A stretch of 64,000 nucleotides of DNA from positions 129,813 to 193,812 of the forward strand of contig JADIYJ010000008.1 of assembly GCA_016705325.1 (NCBI GenBank), given 5' to 3'. The number at the start of each line of letters is the position of its first letter. Position 1 is the first letter of the stretch. The stretch is from Pseudomonadota bacterium (GTDB lineage Bacteria > Pseudomonadota > Gammaproteobacteria > Steroidobacterales > Steroidobacteraceae). Shown in pieces: positions 1 to 8,450 of the stretch. A program made the translations under genes and the position numbers. The notes beneath the pieces were generated by a model, which was given only the letters and a program-made list of their open reading frames with translations, made no database searches and was not told the DNA's origin.

Positions 1-510
1 CACGCGGTCCACTTCGCGCGTCACCTGCCGCGACTCAGCTGGCAGCCAACCGAGCAACTCGAGCACCTGGCGGCGCTCACGGCGCGCATCGAGGTGGAAG
101 GTTCCTGCAACCTGCTCGCTCCGCTCGAACTGGACGTCGAGCGCGCGACCTGGCCCTGCGGTGTGGACAGCGTCGATGCGATCTTCACTGCCAACACGCT
201 GCACATCGTGTCGTGGCCGCAGGTGCAGGCGCTGTTCCGGGGTGTCGGACGCGTGCTGCGTGACGAGGGCCTGCTGATCGTCTACGGGCCGTTCCGTTAC
301 GGCGGGCAGTTTACTTCGCACAGCAATGCAGTCTTCGACGACGCGCTGCGCCAGCGGGACCCGTTGAGCGGAATCCGCGATTTCGAGGCAGTCGACGCGC
401 TGGCGGCGGCCCAGGGCCTGGGCCTGGTCGAGGACTGCGCCATGCCGGCCAACAACCAGACCCTCGTCTGGCGGCGGTATGGGCCGGCCGCACGACGTGG
501 ATCCATTTGA
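1..510 (+). CDS. DUF938 family SAM-dependent methyltransferase, 5'-truncated
   Basis: The reading frame is open from the first base of the window to a TGA at 508-510, so the N-terminus lies upstream. The first visible residues (HAVHFARHLPRLSWQPTE) match the part of DUF938 proteins just after the glycine-rich SAM motif. The middle reads DAIFTANTLHIVSW, the usual post-motif region of class I methyltransferases, and is followed by a strand-helix with VYGPFRYGG. About 169 residues remain of a family near 200. The substrate of DUF938 proteins is not established. The downstream amidohydrolase starts 40 nt later on the same strand, so co-transcription is possible but unproven. Confidence 0.85.
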   Translation, partial: HAVHFARHLPRLSWQPTEQLEHLAALTARIEVEGSCNLLAPLELDVERATWPCGVDSVDAIFTANTLHIVSWPQVQALFRGVGRVLRDEGLLIVYGPFRYGGQFTSHSNAVFDDALRQRDPLSGIRDFEAVDALAAAQGLGLVEDCAMPANNQTLVWRRYGPAARRGSI

Positions 511-550
511 TTAGAATCGCGGGCTTTACATCGAACCGAGGAACAGGCCC

Positions 551-1855
551 ATGCGTCGATCGATCACTCCTTTGCTGGCCATTCTCGTCCTCGTGACCGC
601 AAGCGAAGCTGGCGCGGCGACATCGATGGCCCTGCAATGCGGCAACCTGTTCGATTCGAAAGCGGCGCGCCTGGTCGGTGAGCATACGATCATCGCGGGC
701 GTGGATGGACGCATCCAGGCCGTGTTGCCGGGCAAGGCGACTGCGCCTGGAGCCACCGTGCACGACCTGTCGGGTCAGACCTGCATGCCGGGCTGGATCG
801 ACCTGCACGTTCACCTGGGCCAGGAATCGAACCCGAAGGCGTACGAGGAAAGCTTCCGCCTCGACGACATCGACTTCGGCTATCGCGCGCTGGCCTACGC
901 CGATCGCACGCTGAAGGCCGGCTTCACCACGGTGCGCGACCTCGGCGGCGATGTGACGCCACACCTGCGCGACGCGATCAACCAGGGTTATGTGCAGGGT
1001 CCACGGATCTACGCAGCCGGCAAGTCGATCGCAACCACCGGGGGGCATGGCGACCCGCGCAACGGGCTCAATGCGGAGCTGGCGCACCTGATGGGCCCGC
1101 CCGGGCCGACCGACGGCGTCATCAACAGCGTCGACGACGCACGGCAGGCCGTGCGCCAGCGCTACAAGGACGGCTCCGACGTGATCAAGATCACCGCGAC
1201 AGGCGGCGTGCTGAGTTACGCGAAGAGCGGTGACGCACCGCAGTTCACCGTCGACGAAGTGCAGGCGGTCGTGGCGACCGCGCAGGACTATGGCTACAAG
1301 GTCGCGGCACACGCGCACGGCAAGGAAGGCATTCGTCGCGCGGTCGAAGGCGGCGTGACGTCGATCGAGCACGGTACCTACATGGACGACGAGATCATGG
1401 CACTGATGAAGAAGCACGGCACGTGGTACGTGCCGACGATCTCGGCGGGCAAATTCGTCGCAGAAAAGGCTGCGATCGACGGCTACTACCCCGAGATCAT
1501 CCGGGCAAAAGCCGCGCGCATCGGCAGCCAGATCCAGGACACGTTCGCGAAAGCCTACAAGGCCGGCGTGAAGATCGGTTTCGGCACCGATCAGGGTGTC
1601 GCGCCGCATGGACAGAACGCCAGGGAATTCGGTTACATGGTCGAGGCCGGCATGCCGGCGGCCGAGGCCATCCAGGCCGCGACCTACAACGCAGCCGAAG
1701 TCCTGGGTGCACCTGACCTGGGGCAGCTGGCCCGGGGATTCCGGTCCGACGTGGTCGCCGTTGCAGGCAACCCGCTCGACGACATCGCGCTCACCGGCAA
1801 GGTGAGTTTCGTGATGAAAGACGGCGTCGTCTACCTGGGCGGCGGCACTCAGTAA
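551..1855 (+). CDS. Secreted amidohydrolase (imidazolonepropionase/prolidase-like)
   Basis: A 434-residue metal-dependent hydrolase. It starts with a Sec signal peptide (about residues 1-24, ending SEAGAA), so it should act in the periplasm. Metal-binding features of the amidohydrolase superfamily are all visible: DLHVHLG (HxH) near residue 87, a conserved lysine in the [13 protein letters not shown] stretch, [15 protein letters not shown] and the GTDQG aspartate near the C-terminus. Relatives include prolidase-type enzymes that cut Xaa-Pro or Xaa-Arg dipeptides, but the substrate cannot be read from sequence. An AGGAA Shine-Dalgarno sits before the ATG. It is convergent with malic enzyme, the two stops being about 43 nt apart. 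Confidence 0.88.
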   Translation: MRRSITPLLAILVLVTASEAGAATSMALQCGNLFDSKAARLVGEHTIIAGVDGRIQAVLPGKATAPGATVHDLSGQTCMPGWIDLHVHLGQESNPKAYEESFRLDDIDFGYRALAYADRTLKAGFTTVRDLGGDVTPHLRDAINQGYVQGPRIYAAGKSIATTGGHGDPRNGLNAELAHLMGPPGPTDGVINSVDDARQAVRQRYKDGSDVIKITATGGVLSYAKSGDAPQFTVDEVQAVVATAQDYGYKVAAHAHGKEGIRRAVEGGVTSIEHGTYMDDEIMALMKKHGTWYVPTISAGKFVAEKAAIDGYYPEIIRAKAARIGSQIQDTFAKAYKAGVKIGFGTDQGVAPHGQNAREFGYMVEAGMPAAEAIQAATYNAAEVLGAPDLGQLARGFRSDVVAVAGNPLDDIALTGKVSFVMKDGVVYLGGGTQ

Positions 1856-1897
1856 AACTCGTGCCGCCGTCGGTCACCGTGCAGCTCACGACTCGCG

Positions 1898-3544
1898 TCA
1901 GTAGCGCGGGTCGTACATCTCCGCGCGGATTGCCTGCTCGAGGTCCTCGGGTCGCTCGATCGAGGCGAGCCCGTCGCGCAAGGCGATCTCCGCGACGTCC
2001 ACGGCGATGCGTGCCGACACGTCGCGCACGGTACTGAGCGGCGGGAACAGGCTGCCCTGGTCCAGGTCGGCCTGCGTCGTGCACCGCGCCAGCGTGCGCG
2101 CGGCCGCCAGGAACATCGTGTCGGTGACACGAGTGGCGCCGACGACCACGAGCGCGAGACCCAACCCCGGGAAGATGTACGAATTGTTGCCCTGCCTGGG
2201 GACGAAATGCCGGCCGTCCGGCAACGTCACCGCGTCGAATGGACTGCCCGAGGCATAGAGCGCCCGGCCGTCCGACCATGCGTAGGCCTGCTGTGCCGTG
2301 CATTCGGCCTTCGAGGTCGGGTTCGACAGTGCGAAAATGACCGGCCGCTGATTGATGCGCGACATCTCGCGCACCACTTCCTCGGTGAACGTCCCAGGCA
2401 CGGCGCCCACGCCGATGATGGCCGTCGGCCGCAGCGATTTCACCGCGCCGATGAAGTCGCTGACCGGCGCATGTGCGTGTGCATAGGGTCGCTTGTGTTC
2501 GGCGAGTTCGCCGCGGCTCGCCACCACGAGACCTTTCGAATCGACCATCCAGCAGCGCGCGCGCGCGGCGGCTTCGTCGGTCCCGTCCTCGATCATGGCG
2601 TTCACCAGCAGGTCAGAGATGCCCGTGGCCGCTTCGCCGGCGCCGAGGCACAGGAAGGTCTGTTCGGACATCGGCTTGCCCGTGACGCGCAGTGCGGACA
2701 GGATGCCGGCGACGGCCACCGAGGCCGTGCCCTGGATGTCGTCGTTGAAGCAACTCACCCGGTCGCGGTAACGGCGCAGCAGGCGGAACGCGTTGTGATT
2801 GGCGAAGTCCTCGAACTGCACGATCACGCCAGGAAACACTTCCTGCGTGGCGACGATGAACTCCTCGACCAGCTCGTCGTAGGCCTCGCCGGTGAGGCGG
2901 CGCTGGCGCAGGCCGAGGTACAGGGGATCTTCGAGCAGCGCTTCGTTGTTGGTGCCGACGTCGAGCATGATCGGCAGGCATTTCCACGGATGCAGGCCCG
3001 CGCAGCCTGTGTACAGCGAAAGCTTGCCGATTGGAATACCCATGCCGTTGGCGCCGAGATCGCCGAGCCCCAGGATGCGTTCACCGTCGGTGACGACGAT
3101 CATCGCCGCCTCCCGGTGCGGCCAGTTGCGCATGACCTGCGAGATGCGTCCGCGATCGGCGGCGGAGATGAAGAGTCCGCGGGGCCTGCGGTAGATGTGG
3201 CCGAACTGCTGGCAGGCCAGTCCGACCGTCGGCGTGTAGATGATGGGCATCATCATGTCGGCGTGATCCATCACGACGCGGAAGAAGAGCGCTTCGTTCC
3301 GGTCGAGCAGGCTCGACAACATGATGTACTTCGACAGCGGCGTCTTGAGCCGGTGAAAGTTTTCGAGCACGCGCGCGAGCTGCTCGTCCTGGGTGGCCAC
3401 GTGGGGTGGCAACAGGCCGCGCAGGCCGAGCACGTCGCGCTCCTGGTCGCTGAAGGCGGTGCCCTTGTTGAGGGTCGGGTCACGCAGCAGCGCAGTGCCG
3501 CGCGGGTACCATTCGGGCAGGGGAGGGAGTGAGCGTTTCGGCAT
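1898..3544 (-). CDS. maeA: NAD-type malic enzyme (malate dehydrogenase, decarboxylating)
   Basis: A full-length 548-residue malic enzyme that oxidatively decarboxylates malate to pyruvate in the cytosol. The N-terminal domain carries [13 protein letters not shown]. The malic signature region follows ([22 protein letters not shown], then [10 protein letters not shown] and FNDDIQGTA, which hold substrate and metal ligands). The NAD-binding domain shows [10 protein letters not shown] and ends with [12 protein letters not shown]. Length and motifs fit the large SfcA/MaeA-type enzymes of gammaproteobacteria rather than the PTA-fused MaeB type. NAD rather than NADP preference is inferred from family. 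The gene stands alone between the amidohydrolase and bacterioferritin. Confidence 0.93.
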   Translation of the reverse strand: MPKRSLPPLPEWYPRGTALLRDPTLNKGTAFSDQERDVLGLRGLLPPHVATQDEQLARVLENFHRLKTPLSKYIMLSSLLDRNEALFFRVVMDHADMMMPIIYTPTVGLACQQFGHIYRRPRGLFISAADRGRISQVMRNWPHREAAMIVVTDGERILGLGDLGANGMGIPIGKLSLYTGCAGLHPWKCLPIMLDVGTNNEALLEDPLYLGLRQRRLTGEAYDELVEEFIVATQEVFPGVIVQFEDFANHNAFRLLRRYRDRVSCFNDDIQGTASVAVAGILSALRVTGKPMSEQTFLCLGAGEAATGISDLLVNAMIEDGTDEAAARARCWMVDSKGLVVASRGELAEHKRPYAHAHAPVSDFIGAVKSLRPTAIIGVGAVPGTFTEEVVREMSRINQRPVIFALSNPTSKAECTAQQAYAWSDGRALYASGSPFDAVTLPDGRHFVPRQGNNSYIFPGLGLALVVVGATRVTDTMFLAAARTLARCTTQADLDQGSLFPPLSTVRDVSARIAVDVAEIALRDGLASIERPEDLEQAIRAEMYDPRY

Positions 3545-3627
3545 CGGCGTGTCCGTGGTTCAGACACGCGCGATGCTAGTGGGCGCGCCGCGTCCGTCAA
3601 CGCGGAAAAGTCCCTAGGGCGTCCGCC

Positions 3628-4104
3628 TCAGGAGGCGGCCTTCATCTGCGACTGGCAGTAATTCGGCAGGCCGACGCGGTCGATCAGTTGCAGCTGCGTC
3701 TCGAGGAAATCGATGTGCTCCTCCTCGGATTCGAGGATGTCCTCGAGTAGCTCGCGGCTCACGTAATCGCCGACCTTCTCGCAGTGGGCGATCGCCGCCT
3801 TGAGGTCCGGATGGGCGATCAGCTCGAGCTTGAGGTCGCAATCGAGGACTTCGCGCACGTCCTCACCGATCATCAGCTTGCCCAGGCTCTGCAGGTTCGG
3901 CAGTCCCTCGAGAAACAGGATGCGTTCGATGAGTTTATCGGCATGCTTCATCTCGTCGAGCGACTCGTGGTGCGAGTGGTCGCCGAGCTGGTCGAGGCCC
4001 CAGTTGTTCAGCATGCGCGCATGCAGGAAATACTGGTTGATCGCGGTCAGTTCGTTCCGGAGGATCTTGTTGAGATGAGCAATGACTTCGACGTCGCCCT
4101 TCAT
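3628..4104 (-). CDS. bfr: Bacterioferritin
   Basis: A 158-residue ferritin-like iron-storage subunit. I start it at 4104 ([15 protein letters not shown]), which matches the family N-terminus; an upstream in-frame ATG at 4194 would add 30 untypical residues. All ferroxidase-centre ligands are present at canonical positions: E18, E51, H54, E94, E127 and H130. M52, the haem-bridging methionine, is there too ([10 protein letters not shown]), so this is a haem-binding, catalytically competent subunit. It lies just downstream of bfd on the same strand, the usual pairing. A GC hairpin at the very end of the gene (around 3620-3640) could help termination but has only a short T stretch. Confidence 0.95.
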   Translation of the reverse strand: MKGDVEVIAHLNKILRNELTAINQYFLHARMLNNWGLDQLGDHSHHESLDEMKHADKLIERILFLEGLPNLQSLGKLMIGEDVREVLDCDLKLELIAHPDLKAAIAHCEKVGDYVSRELLEDILESEEEHIDFLETQLQLIDRVGLPNYCQSQMKAAS

Positions 4105-4159
4105 GGCACGGCTCCAACGACAGGCTTGAGGATGCCGCTGGCGCGGCGCGCTTTTCCGC

Positions 4160-4354
4160 TCAGGAAGCCTGAGGGGCAGGCGCGCGGGAAGCAAGCGTTT
4201 CGGTGTCGAGCATCTGACGCGCGCAGGGCTCGCAGGCGCCGCAGCACGTTGCCACGCCGGTGCACGACTGCAGTTGCTCGAACGAGCGCGCGCCTTCGTG
4301 GATGGCCTGTTGCAGCCGGGTTTCCGAGATGCCGTGGCAGAGACAGACGTACAT
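4160..4354 (-). CDS. bfd: Bacterioferritin-associated ferredoxin
   Basis: A 64-residue [2Fe-2S] protein that reduces the iron core of bacterioferritin to release iron. The start at 4354 gives [10 protein letters not shown], the classic Bfd N-terminus; the longer open frame to 4615 is not supported. The cysteine pattern is C4-x-C6 followed by C38-x2-C41, as in characterised Bfd proteins, with extra cysteines at 31, 37 and 44. It is transcribed with bfr 55 nt downstream. A Fur-box-like palindrome sits about 50 nt upstream of the start, which fits iron repression of iron mobilisation. Confidence 0.93.
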   Translation of the reverse strand: MYVCLCHGISETRLQQAIHEGARSFEQLQSCTGVATCCGACEPCARQMLDTETLASRAPAPQAS

Positions 4355-4401
4355 GAACTGGTACCTTGCCGTGATCAGCATCCTAGGCCAGACAGGATAC
4401 A

Positions 4402-4420
4402 AATGCAAATGAGTCGCATT
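4402..4420 (-). promoter_or_regulatory. Fur-box-like operator upstream of bfd
   Basis: A 19-nt 9-1-9 inverted repeat, AATGCAAAT-G-AGTCGCATT, with 7 of 9 arm positions complementary. It has the AATG...CATT ends and spacing of Fur boxes in proteobacteria. It lies 48 nt upstream of the bfd ATG and also upstream of the rightward gene at 4534, so it could control either direction. Regulation by Fur is inferred from resemblance and context only. Confidence 0.65.
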
Positions 4421-4533
4421 AAGGTATGTTCCGCAGCCAGGTAGCAACAGGCCGCAATCGAGCTGCGCTGCAACGACGCCGTCCGCGTCGGTTATCGCGC
4501 AAGCAGCGGACAGCGGGCAGTTAAACTGTCCGG

Positions 4534-4884
4534 ATGAACGACCCGAGCCCTGGCTGTCCGCCCGAGGCGCAGGACGGCAGCCACGACGACGCCAGGCAGC
4601 AGTCCGCGCAGCCATCGCTGCAACGTGCCTTCATGGACCGCGCGCGCCGCGCAGTCGAGCACGAGCATGAAAAATCTCCGCGTCGACTCGGCCAGCACGT
4701 CGTGTCGCTGGTGGCTGCGTTCGCATTGACGTTCGGCATCCTCTACGTCTTTGACGCCTTCCTCACCAGCATGCAGAAGGTGCTGCGCATGATCGACGAG
4801 CAGGAAGCGCGCCAGCAGCAGGAGGAGGCGGACAGGAAGGCGAAGGAACCGATACCCGCTTACGTCGTGCCGCCGTCGGACTGA
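4534..4884 (+). CDS. Small single-span membrane protein, unknown
   Basis: A 116-residue protein I do not recognise. It has a polar, glutamine-rich N-terminus, one hydrophobic segment around residues 57-75 (VVSLVAAFALTFGILYVFDAF), then a charged helix rich in E, Q and K (EQEARQQQEEADRKAKE) that may form a short coiled coil, and a proline-rich tail. It is divergent from bfd and lies 47 nt upstream of the acyltransferase. The position beside a Fur-like site makes iron regulation conceivable. Coding status is supported by the clean segment pattern and codon-like composition, not by homology. Confidence 0.6.
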   Translation: MNDPSPGCPPEAQDGSHDDARQQSAQPSLQRAFMDRARRAVEHEHEKSPRRLGQHVVSLVAAFALTFGILYVFDAFLTSMQKVLRMIDEQEARQQQEEADRKAKEPIPAYVVPPSD

Positions 4885-4931
4885 CGCGTTCCGTGCACAT
4901 GAATCCGGTACTGCATGCAAGTTGAAGATCA

Positions 4932-5507
4932 GTGATGCAGATCCTGCGCAAGGCCTGCCTTGGCCTGCTCCGTTTGTTCGGCTGGCGTACGTCGCTGACG
5001 TGGCCCCCGGAGCCCCGCGGCCTGATCATGGTCTATCCGCACACCTCGAACTGGGACTTTCCGCTCGGCGTGCTGTTCAAGCTGGGCCACGCACTTCCAG
5101 CCCACTGGATGGGCAAGGACCAGATGTTCCGCTGGCCATTCCGGCGTCTGCTGATCGCGATCGGCGGCTTGCCCATCAATCGTCGCGAACGAACCGGATT
5201 CGTGTCGGCGATGGTTGATGAAATGCACCGCCGCGACTGGCTGTGGATCGCGGTGGCGCCCGAAGGCACGCGCGCGCATGGCGAATACCTGAAGTCCGGC
5301 TTCTATCAGCTGGCCCTCGCGGCCGACGTGCCGATCGGGCTGGGCTACATCGATTACCGGCGCAGGCAGGTCGGCATCGATCGCTATGTGCGCATGACGG
5401 GAAACGAAGAGCAGGACCTGCGGCTGCTGCGCGATTTCTACGCCACGATCACTCCCAGGAAACCCGGCAACGCGGGCGGTCTGCAGTTTCGTCAGCGGGA
5501 GCCCTAA
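4932..5507 (+). CDS. PlsC-family 1-acyl-glycerol-3-phosphate-type acyltransferase
   Basis: A 191-residue acyltransferase of the PlsC/LPLAT superfamily. The catalytic HX4D motif is H37-TSNW-D42 (MVYPHTSNWDF) and the substrate motif EGTR is at residues 111-114 (VAPEGTRAHG). It lacks the N-terminal membrane helix of true PlsC, and its length and NWD context match the compact lysophospholipid or lipid acyltransferases of proteobacteria. The start is GTG 4932 or ATG 4935. It likely moves an acyl chain onto a lipid acceptor at the inner membrane. The next gene is an acyl-ACP-reductase-like enzyme, so a joint lipid role is possible. Confidence 0.82.
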   Translation: MMQILRKACLGLLRLFGWRTSLTWPPEPRGLIMVYPHTSNWDFPLGVLFKLGHALPAHWMGKDQMFRWPFRRLLIAIGGLPINRRERTGFVSAMVDEMHRRDWLWIAVAPEGTRAHGEYLKSGFYQLALAADVPIGLGYIDYRRRQVGIDRYVRMTGNEEQDLRLLRDFYATITPRKPGNAGGLQFRQREP

Positions 5508-5547
5508 GGGGCATTACGAATGGGCGGCGTCGCACGACGGCCCAACA

Positions 5548-6825
5548 ATGATGCTCTCTGGGCCAGGGGTCCGCGGCGTGACCGCGACGAGGGAGAAACC
5601 GGCGGGGCTGACCGTTGACGCGAAAAGCGCCAACCGGTTCGCGTTCGTCCTGCATCCGCTGACGATCGACTACCTCGCGCATCACCCGCGTTATCGCTGG
5701 ACTCGCCATCTGCCGCGCGCGCTGGTCGAAACGACCGCCGCGCACATGCCGGCCTCGCGCGTCGGTCGGGTCGAAGGCGGCGTGTCGCCGACCACGGGCC
5801 AGCCGATCAAGGGACTCATCTACGCGCTCGGCGCGACACCGCGCCAGATGCTGAGCCGTCCCCCTGAATTCACTTATCGCAGACTCGATCAAGCCGTGCG
5901 CGACGCGGCTGCGCAGGGTGCACAGATCGTCGGCCTCGGCGCGTTCACGAAAGTGGTGGGGGATGCGGGCGTCACGGTGGCGCGTCGCGCATCGATCCCG
6001 GTCACGACCGGCAACAGTCTCACGATCGCGGCGACGCTCGAGACGGCCAAGCTCACGGCGCGACGAATGGGGTGGGCCGATCTGACGCATGCCAAGGCCA
6101 TGGTCGTCGGCGCGACGGGGTCGATTGGCTCCGTCTGCTCGCGCCTGCTGGCGGCAGCCGTGCGCGACGTGGTGCTGGTTTCGATCGAGCCGGACCGGCT
6201 CACTGCGCTGAAGCAGAAGATCCTGCAGGAGACTCCCGGCGCTCATGTCGAGCTCGGCACGACGACGAAGCGCTGGGTGGGTGATTGCGACCTGATCGTG
6301 ACGGCGACCTCGGCGTTCGGCCAGCGCGTGCTCGACGTCAGCCAGTGCAAGCCTGGCGCGGTCATCCTCGACGTGGCGCTGCCGCCGGACATTTCCGCGG
6401 AGGAGGCTGCGACGCGCCCGGACGTGCTCGTGGTCGAAAGTGGCGAGGTGCTGATTCCGGGTCCCGTCGAGTTCAGCTTTAACATCGGATTGCCCCCGGG
6501 AGTCGCCTACGCCTGCCTGGCGGAGGCCGCGTTGCTGGCGATGGAGGGGCGCTTCGAATCCTTCACGCTTGGACGCGACGTGCCGCCCGGGAAGGTCAAG
6601 GAAATCTACCGGCTGTTCCGCAAGCACGGCTTCCAGATTGCACCCTTGCGCACGTTCGGCGCGCTGCTGAGCGACGCCCTCGTGGCGGAAAAAAAAGCGC
6701 GTGCCGGGGAGTTGCGGCGCGATCACGCCCTGCTGCGGCGGGTCAAGGCCGAGGCTGCCGCCCGCATCGCCAAGATACCGCCGCGCGCGAAAGGCGTGGC
6801 CGCACCGTCGACTGCGCCAGCCTGA
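5548..6825 (+). CDS. Rossmann-fold reductase resembling acyl-ACP reductase (AAR)
   Basis: A 425-residue NAD(P)-dependent protein. A glycine-rich nucleotide site GATGSIG is at residues 188-194. The blocks IVGLGAFTKVV and TTGNSLTIAATLE before it parallel ALGGFSSIVF and TTGNTHTAYV in cyanobacterial long-chain acyl-ACP reductases, and the later ACLAEAALLAMEGRFESFTLGR parallels their C-terminal ACFAEAILLEFEGW block. This suggests reduction of a fatty acyl thioester to aldehyde. I saw no clear equivalent of the catalytic cysteine of AARs in a matching position, so the reaction is not certain. The start is ambiguous (ATG 5548 or GTG 5578). The tail after residue 390 is basic and low-complexity. Confidence 0.6.
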   Translation: MMLSGPGVRGVTATREKPAGLTVDAKSANRFAFVLHPLTIDYLAHHPRYRWTRHLPRALVETTAAHMPASRVGRVEGGVSPTTGQPIKGLIYALGATPRQMLSRPPEFTYRRLDQAVRDAAAQGAQIVGLGAFTKVVGDAGVTVARRASIPVTTGNSLTIAATLETAKLTARRMGWADLTHAKAMVVGATGSIGSVCSRLLAAAVRDVVLVSIEPDRLTALKQKILQETPGAHVELGTTTKRWVGDCDLIVTATSAFGQRVLDVSQCKPGAVILDVALPPDISAEEAATRPDVLVVESGEVLIPGPVEFSFNIGLPPGVAYACLAEAALLAMEGRFESFTLGRDVPPGKVKEIYRLFRKHGFQIAPLRTFGALLSDALVAEKKARAGELRRDHALLRRVKAEAAARIAKIPPRAKGVAAPSTAPA

Positions 6826-6897
6826 ACCGCGCGCAGGGATGGCATGCCGGGCCCGGCATGTGTATACGACTCCATTGCAAAGCAGGAAGCGACGTTC

Positions 6898-7270
6898 ATG
6901 CGCGCACTTTTCATGCCCGGATCTTCGCGCTCGACGCCATCGCGGTCATCGCGGGCTGCGTCGGCGTCCCGGAGGGAATCGAGCCCGGACGGGTCTGCCG
7001 CGGTACCGCGGGACAAGGGCGGTGGCAGGCCAGCGGCAAGCCGAACCCCCGGGGGGGGCGGGGGGGGGGGCCCCCCGGCCCCGCCCGCGGGGGGGCCCCC
7101 GGGGGGGGGGGGGGGGGCCGCCCGCGCGGGGGGCGGGCGGGCCGGGGGGTGGTCGCGGGTCCTGAACCGTGGATCTGCGACGCCGCCCCGGGGCCGAAGT
7201 CGCGCGGTTCGTGGCGAAGGCCAAAGCACTCGGCTGCGACACCTGGCAGTTGATCTGCGTGCAACACTGA
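6898..7270 (+). pseudogene. blc: Blc-type outer-membrane lipocalin, disrupted
   Basis: Pieces of one lipocalin lie here in different frames. A start with AGGAAG upstream (ATG 6898, MRALFMP) shifts frame into IFALDAIAVIAGC, a lipoprotein signal with lipobox IAGC. A fragment GRWQASGK matches the family's GxW...GKA strand. After a block of only G and C (7046-7149) comes VVAGPEPWI, like the family VxGPDRxYLWI, and finally FVAKAKALGCDTWQLICVQH before TGA 7268-7270, a typical Blc C-terminus. The GTWYEIAR motif and much of the barrel are missing: 373 nt remain where about 540 are expected. It is either a sequencing/assembly fault or a decayed gene. Confidence 0.7.
7046..7149. other. 104-nt block made only of G and C
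   Basis: From 7046 to 7149 there is no A or T. Runs reach 16 G, alternating with short C runs. It interrupts the lipocalin gene exactly where barrel strands should be encoded. No protein in any frame makes sense here (polyglycine/proline). It looks like low-quality consensus rather than genomic DNA. Confidence 0.85.
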
Positions 7271-7312
7271 GATCGTGGTCGCCATTCACCCGCGCGAGAG
7301 GTCATCCCGTCC

Positions 7313-7927
7313 GTGAGCATCGCACTGCTGATTTTCGTCACGACGATCGTCGTGAGCCTCGTGGCGCTCTTTGCCGCGCCCAAGCTGATGGATCGCCTCA
7401 TTTTCCGGCCGTACGACACACAGCGCCGGGGTGTCTATTACACGGTCATCACGCACGGCTTCGTGCATGGCGACCTGATGCACCTCATCTTCAACATGAT
7501 GACGTTCTGGTTCTTCGCGTTCCTGCTCGAACGCCGGATCGGCGGCGTGGCATTCGGCCTGCTGTACTTCGGCAGCCTCGTGCTGGCGGTGAGTACGACC
7601 TACTTCAAGCACCGCAGGGATCCGCAGTACGCAACGCTCGGCGCCTCCGGGGCAATCGCGGCCGTGCTGTTCGCGGCAATCGTGTACTTCCCCTCGATGA
7701 AGCTGTTCATCCTGCCGGTCCCGGTGCCGATTCCCGCGCCCTTGTTTGCCGTCGCGTACGTCGCTTACTCCTGGTACGCGAAGGAAGGCGGTCGCTTTTC
7801 CAGCGGCATGGCGGGACAGAAAATCAATCACGACGCGCACCTCATCGGTGCGCTGGTCGGCCTGGCGTTCGTGCTGGTGACGGATCCCGGCGCCTATGCG
7901 CAACTGCTGCGCACGATCTTCGGCTGA
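7313..7927 (+). CDS. Rhomboid-family intramembrane serine protease
   Basis: A 204-residue multi-span protein starting at GTG 7313. The rhomboid fingerprint is present: HGFVHGDLMHLIFNM (loop/TM2 with the H-x3-H-x3-N pattern, residues 48-62), the catalytic serine S112 in LGASGA, and the catalytic histidine H176 in NHDAHLIGAL. The Ser-His dyad is therefore intact and the enzyme should cleave transmembrane substrates within the inner membrane. It has about six hydrophobic segments. The substrate is unknown. It lies between the broken lipocalin and the PA2779/PA2778 pair, all on the plus strand. Confidence 0.9.
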   Translation: MSIALLIFVTTIVVSLVALFAAPKLMDRLIFRPYDTQRRGVYYTVITHGFVHGDLMHLIFNMMTFWFFAFLLERRIGGVAFGLLYFGSLVLAVSTTYFKHRRDPQYATLGASGAIAAVLFAAIVYFPSMKLFILPVPVPIPAPLFAVAYVAYSWYAKEGGRFSSGMAGQKINHDAHLIGALVGLAFVLVTDPGAYAQLLRTIFG

Positions 7928-8037
7928 GCGCCAAAGCGAGAACTGCGTCCCTTTGTGCGGGAGAATGCTGAGTACCATGCGCGCAAGCGCCTGGGTGCGC
8001 GATATCTGTGTGCCTCGTCTGCCTCCGGAGGGATTTT

Positions 8038-8412
8038 ATGCGGAACAGAATTCTTGTCTATGCGCTGTGCCTGGCGCTGCTGAACCTGGCATCGCCGCTG
8101 ACCGCGCAGGCCGCGCTCGTGGGCACCCTGCAGGCCGTGGAGGCCTCGGGCACGCGCGCGCAGGACCTCGCGATCGTGAACGCGGCGCTCGCGCGCGAGC
8201 AGGTGCGCGGACAGATGGCAGCCATGGGCGTGGACCCGTCGGCGGTCGATGCGCGTGTCGCGCGTCTCACGGACTCCGAACTTCGCTCGCTGGCCGATCG
8301 CATGGAGCAGATGCCGGCGGGCGGCGATGCCCTTGCGGTCATTGGCATCGTCTTCGTGATCCTGATCATCCTCGAACTCGTCGGCGTGATCGACATCTTC
8401 AAGAAGGCTTGA
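8038..8412 (+). CDS. PA2779 family protein
   Basis: A 124-residue small exported or membrane protein. The start at 8038 has a strong GGAGG site (tccggagggattttATG) and yields a signal peptide ending SPLTAQAA. The middle has the helical stretch AREQVRGQMAAMGVDPSAVDARVARLTDSEL typical of PA2779 proteins. A single membrane helix at the C-terminus (residues about 99-119, LAVIGIVFVILIILELVGVI) ends in KKA. PA2779 genes occur next to PA2778-type peptidases across gammaproteobacteria, exactly as here. The function of the pair is not known. Confidence 0.88.
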   Translation: MRNRILVYALCLALLNLASPLTAQAALVGTLQAVEASGTRAQDLAIVNAALAREQVRGQMAAMGVDPSAVDARVARLTDSELRSLADRMEQMPAGGDALAVIGIVFVILIILELVGVIDIFKKA

Positions 8413-8450
8413 CGCACCGTCCCGGCACGGCTGCAGTGCCAGTCTCGACC

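Noticed and set aside
311..1609. A 432-residue minus-strand open frame over the amidohydrolase
   Set aside because: Antisense shadow of a recognised enzyme, with no domain or signal.
2207..3532. A 441-residue plus-strand open frame over malic enzyme
   Set aside because: Antisense of a full-length conserved enzyme with all motifs on the other strand.
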